A stretch of DNA of 14,197 bases from Dehalococcoidia bacterium UBA2158 (lineage in GTDB: Bacteria > Chloroflexota > Dehalococcoidia > Lucifugimonadales > UBA3495): NCBI GenBank assembly GCA_002328185.1, contig DCWQ01000050.1, positions 132,715 through 146,911 of the forward strand, read 5' to 3'. Shown here piece after piece: positions 6,319-12,162 of the stretch (its first letter is position 1; each line of letters begins with the position of its first letter). The position numbers and the translations under genes were made by a program. A model generated the notes under the pieces. It saw nothing but the letters and a program-made list of their open reading frames with translations, was not told the DNA's origin and made no database searches.

Positions 6319-7157
6319 CCTTCTTTCTTAGCCGGGTCTTCAATCAGAGTTTCGGCTATCGCTTGGGCGATTTGACGGTCCAGACAGAGTCCATTGGGCA
6401 TAGAGGCGGATAATGGCGCCCCCGACGCGTCCAGTACTTGTCCCCCAGAGACTTTGATCTCTCCTTGGCTAACCGCTCGCAAGGTCTCGAACAATAGATA
6501 CGGCTCCCTGCGATATTGTTCCCTACGGATGGCCTGGAAGAGGGCGAAGTCTTCCCCCTCAGTTTTCTTGATCACTTCCAGATCTTGCCCCTTCAGCGAT
6601 TCCCAATGCCGGTCGAATCCGGGCCCGGTGATGGGCACCGACACATGGGAAACAACGGGGCCCCGGTCCACTTCTTCGGTGGCCAGATGGACCATGGCGC
6701 CCGTCTTGGCAGCCCGAGTTTCAATCAACTTCCAGACAACTTCCCGCCAGGTGCCGATAGGTCCGTCGGGGAGGGCTGGGTGAAGGTTTAGCAAAGGGTA
6801 CTGGCGGCACATCTTGCCGCCGACGATCAACATGTACCCTGCCAGCACGCAGATGTCGGCGTCCCAGCCAGTCAGCTTATCCATGACCTGCTGGTCGAAC
6901 TCCTCTCGGTGTGCGGAGAAGCGGTCGCCAATCTCTTTGCGAAACTCAGCCGAGGAATGGGTGACTAGAGGGATGCCGAAGCCATCGACCAGGCTGAAAT
7001 ACTCGTCTGAGCCCTCGGCTTCTCCCCGCTCCCGATTGCTGAAAGCGAAGCTGATGCGGGCGTCGGCGCCGGTCTCGATCAGGCGCTGTTGTACGAAGTT
7101 AAGAAGTCCCTGCGAACCTTCTCCGCGGCCTGTGGAGAACCATCCGATATTCAACAT
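6315..7157 (-). CDS. PurN-like formyltransferase family protein
   Basis: The protein has the fold of N10-formyltetrahydrofolate-dependent formyltransferases, whose best-known member, PurN, formylates glycinamide ribonucleotide in purine synthesis. The catalytic Asn-His-Asp set is intact: Asn124 and His126 in LLNLHPALP, and Asp164 in EEVDRGPVVS (numbered from the ATG at 7157). LAGYML matches the PurN LAGFM segment. It differs from typical PurN (about 210 residues) by a diverged N-terminal loop (STGRGEGSQG in place of the SGxGSN type) and a C-terminal extension of about 70-80 residues with NGLCLDRQI near its end. The true substrate is therefore uncertain, and I give no symbol. A GTG at 7178 is an alternative start; neither start has an ideal ribosome binding site. 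It is the last gene of the minus-strand operon, 40-60 nt after xseB depending on the start, and it overlaps clpX by 4 nt at the stops. Confidence 0.8.
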   Translation of the reverse strand: MLNIGWFSTGRGEGSQGLLNFVQQRLIETGADARISFAFSNRERGEAEGSDEYFSLVDGFGIPLVTHSSAEFRKEIGDRFSAHREEFDQQVMDKLTGWDADICVLAGYMLIVGGKMCRQYPLLNLHPALPDGPIGTWREVVWKLIETRAAKTGAMVHLATEEVDRGPVVSHVSVPITGPGFDRHWESLKGQDLEVIKKTEGEDFALFQAIRREQYRREPYLLFETLRAVSQGEIKVSGGQVLDASGAPLSASMPNGLCLDRQIAQAIAETLIEDPAKKEG

Positions 7158-7219
7158 CCTTAGGTCGACACCTTCCACAACACTATCATCGATCCGTTGT
7201 CCTTGAATTACTCGTCCGG

Positions 7220-7519
7220 CTAATCTTCTTCTTCCGGATCGTCGTCCAAGTCGTCGAATCCGGTCTGAGCTCCGACAGCCCGGTACGACTCTTTCAATTC
7301 GGTGATCTTCTGCTCGGCGTTATCCAGAAGCTCGTTGCAGAACTGGACCAGCTTCATGCCTTCCTCGAATCGGGAGGTCGCCTCGGCCAGAGTCAGCCCA
7401 CCGGTCTCCAGTTGCTCGGCCATCTCGTTCAGCCGAAGAAAAGAGCCCTCGAAGCTGACTTCTTCAGTGTCTTTTTTTTCAGCACCGTTTTGGGGCGAGG
7501 AATTCTTGGGTTTAGCCAT
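7220..7519 (-). CDS. xseB: Exodeoxyribonuclease VII small subunit
   Basis: XseB is the small helical subunit that decorates XseA in exonuclease VII, which trims single-stranded DNA from both ends. The 99-residue protein has the family core SFEGSFLRLNEMAEQLE, then GGLTLAEATSRFEEGMKL and a second helix through DNAEQKI. Flanking ends are charged and low in complexity (lysine-rich start, acidic DDLDDDPEEED tail). AGGAG stands 8 nt before the ATG. It lies 90 nt downstream of xseA, its partner. Confidence 0.93.
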   Translation of the reverse strand: MAKPKNSSPQNGAEKKDTEEVSFEGSFLRLNEMAEQLETGGLTLAEATSRFEEGMKLVQFCNELLDNAEQKITELKESYRAVGAQTGFDDLDDDPEEED

Positions 7520-7586
7520 GGTCTAGTCTCCTGGTGAGCGGTTCATCCGAGACATTTTCCCAGCGGCACAAGCATGCCAGCATGAA

Positions 7587-7597
7587 GCGAAATTCGC
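7587..7597. repeat. Short palindrome in the xseA-xseB spacer
   Basis: GCGAA-A-TTCGC is an 11-bp near-palindrome in the 90-nt spacer. A smaller CATGC/GCATG repeat lies close by at 7573-7584. They may form a short mRNA hairpin setting the xseB level, or be chance. Confidence 0.25.
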
Positions 7598-7609
7598 AAG
7601 GGGCCAGTG

Positions 7610-8893
7610 TTACAAAAGAGGGGTCATTCCAGCGTTTTGGCCCGACTTGGACTTAGCCTTCGGTTTCGATTTCTGGGCAGCCGCACTAGGGGACTTTACA
7701 ACCTTGCCCTGAGCGCATTGACCGGCCACCACCGGTATCGAACCGTCAGCCACGGTGATCTCCAGTGAGTCGCCTTGCGAGACCTGCTTGACGCTGGACA
7801 CAACTTGCCCGGTGTCGGGCAATTGGACGATGGAGAAGCCGCGGCCCAGAGTAGCCTGCGGGTCCAAAGCCCTCAGGCGCAGACCCAAGCTCTCAACCTG
7901 CATCTTGCTATCCGAGAGCAGCCTGGACGATGCCGATTGCACGACACGCCCAACGTCATCAACCCTGCGGCGTATGGTCTGGGTGTCTGGCAGGCCCTGT
8001 TCCATGCGGCGCATCACTGCCGTCAGGTCAGAGCGCCGCCGCGAGTCCTGGTCAATCAACAACCGGAACATCATGGCCGCAGCAGCTTCCAGGTTCCGCC
8101 GTAGCACATAGATGTCTGGCGCCACCAACTCTGCCGCGGCGGAGGGTGTGGGCGCGCGCACGTCAGCAACATAGTCGGAGATGGTTTCGTCTGTCTCATG
8201 ACCAACTGCGCTGACCACCGGTGTTTTGCAGGCGTAGATCGCCCGGGCGACAACCTCTTCATTGAAGGGCCACAGGTCTTCCATGGACCCACCGCCGCGC
8301 CCGATGATTATCACATTGCAGCCACCTTCACGGTCCAGCAATTCCAGTGCCGCGGCTATCTTTAGAGCGGCTTCAGGACCTTGGACCATGGTGGGAGAAA
8401 GCACCAACTCCGCCAGGGGATAACGGCGTTCAAGGACGTTCTGGATATCGTGGAAGACCGCTCCGGTTGGCGAAGTCACCACTCCCACTTTGTTGGGGAA
8501 CCGTGGGAGTTGGCGTTTGCGGCTGGTCTCGAACAACCCTTCCGCGGCCAGCTTCTGTTTCAGCCGTTCCAACTCTAAGGCCAGCTCCCCGACGCCTTCG
8601 GCCATGGCCAGGTCCACCATGAAGTCGGTGGTGCCTCCCCTGGTGTAGAAAGTGATCTTGCCGTGGGCCGAGACGGAATCGCCTTCAGAAAGAAGTTCCG
8701 CGCCCTTCATTCCCCGGAACATGACGCAACGCAGCAGGCTTTCCCGGTCTTTTAGGCTGAAATAGGTGTGCCCAGCGGAGGAAGCCCTGAGGCCGGATAC
8801 CTCACCGACGACCCAAAGGTCCATCAGCAGAGGGTCGGACTCCAGCGACTCCTTGATGTGGGAAGAAACTTGGCTGACGGTATAGACAGCCAC
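7610..8893 (-). CDS. xseA: Exodeoxyribonuclease VII large subunit
   Basis: XseA is the catalytic subunit of exonuclease VII. The 427-residue protein has an N-terminal OB-fold single-strand DNA-binding domain (about residues 4-100, with LWVVGEVSG and HTYFSLKD). The catalytic core includes KVGVVTSPTGAVFHDI (135-150), GRGGGSMEDLWPFN (198-211) and SAVGHETDETISDYVADVRAPTPSAAAE (228-255), all hallmark blocks of the family. A helical arm (about 265-345) and a lysine-rich tail follow. It starts with GTG only 3 nt after the efp stop, so translation is probably coupled to efp. Paired with xseB downstream. Confidence 0.96.
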   Translation of the reverse strand: MAVYTVSQVSSHIKESLESDPLLMDLWVVGEVSGLRASSAGHTYFSLKDRESLLRCVMFRGMKGAELLSEGDSVSAHGKITFYTRGGTTDFMVDLAMAEGVGELALELERLKQKLAAEGLFETSRKRQLPRFPNKVGVVTSPTGAVFHDIQNVLERRYPLAELVLSPTMVQGPEAALKIAAALELLDREGGCNVIIIGRGGGSMEDLWPFNEEVVARAIYACKTPVVSAVGHETDETISDYVADVRAPTPSAAAELVAPDIYVLRRNLEAAAAMMFRLLIDQDSRRRSDLTAVMRRMEQGLPDTQTIRRRVDDVGRVVQSASSRLLSDSKMQVESLGLRLRALDPQATLGRGFSIVQLPDTGQVVSSVKQVSQGDSLEITVADGSIPVVAGQCAQGKVVKSPSAAAQKSKPKAKSKSGQNAGMTPLL

Positions 8894-8896
8894 GGT

Positions 8897-9463
8897 CTAG
8901 CTCACGCGCTCGGTGTACTCTCCGGTGCGGGTATCCACCCGGATTATCGTACCGGGAGTGATGAACATAGGAACGTTTACGCGGAGTCCAGTCTCAAGTG
9001 TGGCAGGTTTGTTGCCGCCCTGAGCGGTGTCTCCCCGGAAGACCGGCGGGGTGTCGGTGACCTCGAGTTCAACGTGGGTCGGCATCTTTACGCTGATTGG
9101 CGCGCCGTTGTACAAGATTATGTCCACCATCGCCTGTTCTTTGAGGTACTCCAGGTTATCCCCTAGGACCTCCTTCGTCAGGTCGTATTGGTCGAAGGTC
9201 TCCTGGTCCATGAAGAAGTAAAAAGTGCCGTCGGTGTAGAGGTACTGGGTGGGCCGAGTGTCCACATCGGCCTGTGTAAACCCGGTGCTATACTGCTGAA
9301 ATGTCCGTTCCACCACCGCCCCGCTCAACAGGTTGCGCATCTTGATGCGGGTAACCGGTGCCCTCTGCTGCATCTTGTGGCGCTGGTAGTCCATGATCTC
9401 CCATGGCTGGCCGTCCAATTCGATGACGAGCCCGCGGCTGAGATCACTGAAATTTATACTCAT
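8897..9463 (-). CDS. efp: Translation elongation factor P
   Basis: EF-P enters the ribosomal E site and relieves stalling at consecutive prolines. The 188-residue length and three-domain plan are normal, with the KOW-like domain I start SRGLVIELDGQPW and the conserved MRNLLSG after the first hairpin. The C-terminal domains include LEYLKEQ, THVELEVTDTPP and the conserved GDTAQGGNKPATLETG. The domain I hairpin reads RHKMQQRAP. In a gap-free alignment to E. coli EF-P, Gln33 occupies the position of the modified Lys34, so the canonical KPGKG loop is absent. GGAGG stands 8 nt before the ATG. The aroQ-peptidase-efp order is the classical context known from Bacillus (yqhS-yqhT-efp). Confidence 0.95.
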   Translation of the reverse strand: MSINFSDLSRGLVIELDGQPWEIMDYQRHKMQQRAPVTRIKMRNLLSGAVVERTFQQYSTGFTQADVDTRPTQYLYTDGTFYFFMDQETFDQYDLTKEVLGDNLEYLKEQAMVDIILYNGAPISVKMPTHVELEVTDTPPVFRGDTAQGGNKPATLETGLRVNVPMFITPGTIIRVDTRTGEYTERVS

Positions 9464-9548
9464 CTAAGAGTCCTCCGGGTATGTGGTGAAGGCCGGTCTT
9501 CGGACGTCGCAGATAGACGATAAACGATGCCCGGCAGTATCGAATAAG

Positions 9549-9554
9549 AGTGTA
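9549..9554 (-). promoter_or_regulatory. Weak extended -10 candidate upstream of efp
   Basis: The 138-nt spacer between the peptidase gene and efp is the largest gap inside the operon. On the minus strand it contains TG, one base, then TACACT (9554-9549), an extended -10-like element without a clear -35. It could be an internal promoter giving extra efp expression. The support is only this motif and the gap size. Confidence 0.25.
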
Positions 9555-9601
9555 ACACTACTCCGGGCGCAAACGCCGGCACAAAGGGTAGCCGGCCAGT
9601 A

Positions 9602-10669
9602 TTACTTGTTGGCTTTGCTCAACGGCACCGCGCCGTCTTCGCGAAGTATCACGATGTCTTCGATGCGAATGCCGCCCCAGCCGCTCAGGTAGATGCCGGG
9701 CTCCACGGTGAATACAGTGTTCAACTCCAGGACATCCGGGGAGCGTGGGCCGACCCTGGGGTTCTCGTGAATCTCCAGACCCACGCCGTGACCCAGGCTA
9801 TGGCCAAAGTTGTCGCCGTAGCCGGCATCGGCAATCACGTTCCGGGACAGGTTGTCGGTTTCTTCGCCGGTCATCCCCACCTTGACGGTGTTGATGGCGG
9901 TGAGCTGTGCGCCTAATACCGTGTCGTAGATCTTGTTGAAAGTCTCGTCCGGCTCGCCGACCGCGATAGACCGGGACAGGTCAGAGCAGTAACCTCCGAC
10001 TTTGGCGCCCATGTCGATCACGATGGGGTCGCTTTGTTTGATCACGTAGTCGGTTGGTTGATGGTGCGCCATGGCCCCATTTGGACCGGCGGCGACGATG
10101 GTGTCGAAGCTGATGGCGTCGGCCCCGAAATCACGCATGGCCATCTCCATCTTCCAGGCCACTTCGCGTTCGGTCATGCCTGGTATGATAGCAGGGCAAA
10201 CCTGGTCCATAGCCCTGTCAGCCGCGTCGATCGCCAACTGCAACATTGAGAGTTCTTCCTGGTCTTTGATGATGCGCTGGTTCTCGGCCAGCCCAGGAGC
10301 GGGCACCATGGATACGTCGCCCAAAGCGGAATCGCACTTGATGGCTTCGATCAAGTTGTTGTACGAAGAGACCGTCAAAGCCTGGCTCTCGAACCCGATC
10401 TTCTTGACTCCGGAAGCCTTAAGTTCATCGATCAGCCAGCCCCAGCCGCCACGGACCTGCCGCACATCGAAATGAGGTGACTGGTTGGTGGCCTGTTCGG
10501 TGTACCGGGAATCGGTGACCAAGATGGCGTTGGCCTTGGTGATGAACAGGAAACCAGCGGAACCGCTGAACCCGGACAGGTAACGCCGGTTCTCGGGGGC
10601 TGAGATCAAAACTCCGTCCAGCTCTTTCTTTTTTAACTGGGCAACGAGCCCCTCCACTCTTTCCTTCAT
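9602..10669 (-). CDS. M24 family aminopeptidase (Xaa-Pro aminopeptidase / PepQ-like)
   Basis: This is a dimetal peptidase with the pita-bread fold that removes residues next to proline. The 355-residue protein has a creatinase-type N-terminal domain (about 1-130, LDGVLISAPENRRYLSGF) and a catalytic domain with all five metal ligands: Asp219 (VIDMGAK), Asp230 (CSDLSRS), His294 (GHGVGLEIHE), Glu323 (VEPGIY) and Glu337 (RIEDIV). Substrate preference (aminopeptidase P or prolidase) cannot be settled from sequence, so I give no symbol. AGAGGA stands 6 nt before the ATG, 13 nt after aroQ. Its place next to efp matches the Bacillus yqhT context. Confidence 0.92.
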   Translation of the reverse strand: MKERVEGLVAQLKKKELDGVLISAPENRRYLSGFSGSAGFLFITKANAILVTDSRYTEQATNQSPHFDVRQVRGGWGWLIDELKASGVKKIGFESQALTVSSYNNLIEAIKCDSALGDVSMVPAPGLAENQRIIKDQEELSMLQLAIDAADRAMDQVCPAIIPGMTEREVAWKMEMAMRDFGADAISFDTIVAAGPNGAMAHHQPTDYVIKQSDPIVIDMGAKVGGYCSDLSRSIAVGEPDETFNKIYDTVLGAQLTAINTVKVGMTGEETDNLSRNVIADAGYGDNFGHSLGHGVGLEIHENPRVGPRSPDVLELNTVFTVEPGIYLSGWGGIRIEDIVILREDGAVPLSKANK

Positions 10670-10682
10670 TTAATTTCCTCTC

Positions 10683-11129
10683 TCATCTTGATTCTTCTTC
10701 AACGATCTCAGCCAACACTTTAAGGGCCGACGTGTAACTTCTCCAACCGAAACCGGCGATCTGGCCCCGGGCAATGTCCGTGATCACCGAGGTCCTGCGC
10801 CAACGGTCTCTTGACCCTGGATTGCTGAGATGGACCTCGACCACCGGCAGGCGGCTGTCGATCAAGGCGTCTTTCAGACTGAGCCCATAATGGGTCAACG
10901 CACCGGCATTCAGTACTATACCTTGGACTTTGTCCCAATGCTCCTGGATGCAGTTGACCAGCTCACCTTCCACATTGGACTGGTAGAAGATGACCTCGAC
11001 GCTGAGTTCATTGGCCACCCAAGAAATCTCCTGGTTCACCTCGGCCAAGGTCTTGGAGCCATATATAGCTGCGTCCCGCTTTCCCAGCATGTTTAGGTTC
11101 GGGCCGTTCAATATCAAGAAGCTGGCCAT
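10683..11129 (-). CDS. aroQ: 3-dehydroquinate dehydratase, type II
   Basis: AroQ dehydrates 3-dehydroquinate to 3-dehydroshikimate, the third step of the shikimate pathway. The 148-residue protein opens with the type II signature ILNGPNLNMLGKRD. Expected active-site residues are visible: Arg18, Tyr23 (AIYGSKTL), Asn74 in NAGALTHYGLSL, His80, His100 in VEVHLSN, and an arginine near 111-112. The frame is open to 11213 inside xer, but the type II signature begins directly after the ATG at 11129, which lies 4 nt past the xer stop. AAGGA is present 11 nt before it, overlapping the xer 3' end. Confidence 0.95.
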   Translation of the reverse strand: MASFLILNGPNLNMLGKRDAAIYGSKTLAEVNQEISWVANELSVEVIFYQSNVEGELVNCIQEHWDKVQGIVLNAGALTHYGLSLKDALIDSRLPVVEVHLSNPGSRDRWRRTSVITDIARGQIAGFGWRSYTSALKVLAEIVEEESR

Positions 11130-11133
11130 GTTT

Positions 11134-12162
11134 CTAGGCGTCCTTCCCGTAGGATACTTGCTCTTCCGGCTCTTCGATAGAGTCTTCCCAGATCGTCCTT
11201 CTGGCCGGTTCATCGGCCCTGGGATGATGCTCCAAGTAAGCCGTCAGGGCTTCCTGTTTGGTTACATGAGTATATACCTGGGTGGTAGTGGGACTCGAAT
11301 GGCCCAGCAATTCCTGTATCACCCGCAGGTCGGCGCCACCCTCCAGCATATGGGTGGCGAAGGTGTGCCTGAGGGTATGGGGATGCACGTCTGATCTGGT
11401 GCCGGCCTCGGTAGAGTAGCGGTGCACCAGCTTCTCGAAGCTGCGGCGCGACAGCCGCTCGCCGTATCGGTTCAAGAACAACGCCTGGGTGGGTTTGGAC
11501 ACCAGATCGCGCCGGGATTCATTGAGGTAGCGGCGCAAGGCTTCCTCGGTCGGTTTTCCGAACAGGACCAACCGTTCTTTGGACCCTTTGCCTCGGACCA
11601 ATAACTCATTCCGGGAGAAATTGACGTCGGTCACGTTCAGGCCGTGGATCTCCGACAGCCGGACTCCCGAGGCGTACAAAGTCTCCAGGATGGCTTTGTC
11701 GCGGATGCCGTGGTTGGTCGATGCGTCGGGCGCGTCCATCAGCCGGGCAACTTCGCGCTGGCCGAGGAAATCGGGGAGCGTTTTGGCAACTTTGACCTTG
11801 AAGCTCTGGCCGGATGGGACCGGAGTTGAGCGGAAGAGCCTTTCTTGGACCAAGAACCGGTAGAAGGACCGCACCACGGTCAATTTCCGGGCAACACTGA
11901 CTCTGGCATAGCCCTGTTGGCCGCCCTTGCCTTCTGTTGCCAGCCAGGCGAGGTAGCCGCGGAGAGTCTGCCGGTCCATGTCGGCCAGGCCCAGTTCTTC
12001 ATCGGCCAGGTACTGCCGGAACGATTGCAGGTCGGCCATGTAGACCCGCTCCGTGTTCTCGGACAAGCCCCGCTGGCCGCGAAGGTAGCGGGGGAACTCT
12101 TTCAGAAAGTGGTCAAATTGGGCCAGGCCCTCATGACTAGTATTTTTGAGGCTAGTCGCCAA
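11134..12162 (-). CDS. Tyrosine site-specific recombinase, XerC/XerD family
   Basis: Xer recombinases resolve chromosome dimers at dif with FtsK. The 342-residue protein has an N-terminal SAM-like core-binding domain (about 15-110, GLSENTERVYMADLQSF) and a catalytic domain with the full set of active-site residues: Arg168 (ASGVRLSEI), Lys192 (GKGSKER), His262 and Arg265 (HPHTLRHTFATHML), His288 (LLGHSS) and Tyr297 (QVYTHV). The common Xer ending EHHPRA occurs, but about 30 further residues follow, acidic and ending VSYGKDA. The TTG start at 12162 overlaps the end of topA by 11 nt, suggesting translational coupling. Conserved adjacency to topA, as with codV in Bacillus, supports a chromosomal housekeeping Xer over a mobile integrase. 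XerC, XerD and XerA types cannot be told apart here. Confidence 0.92.
   Translation of the reverse strand: MATSLKNTSHEGLAQFDHFLKEFPRYLRGQRGLSENTERVYMADLQSFRQYLADEELGLADMDRQTLRGYLAWLATEGKGGQQGYARVSVARKLTVVRSFYRFLVQERLFRSTPVPSGQSFKVKVAKTLPDFLGQREVARLMDAPDASTNHGIRDKAILETLYASGVRLSEIHGLNVTDVNFSRNELLVRGKGSKERLVLFGKPTEEALRRYLNESRRDLVSKPTQALFLNRYGERLSRRSFEKLVHRYSTEAGTRSDVHPHTLRHTFATHMLEGGADLRVIQELLGHSSPTTTQVYTHVTKQEALTAYLEHHPRADEPARRTIWEDSIEEPEEQVSYGKDA

Noticed and set aside
11134..12162. Tyrosine recombinase as a sign of an integrated mobile element
   Set aside because: It is embedded in a housekeeping operon, overlaps topA, has Xer-type motifs including EHHPRA, and no flanking att repeats, tRNA or phage genes are visible.
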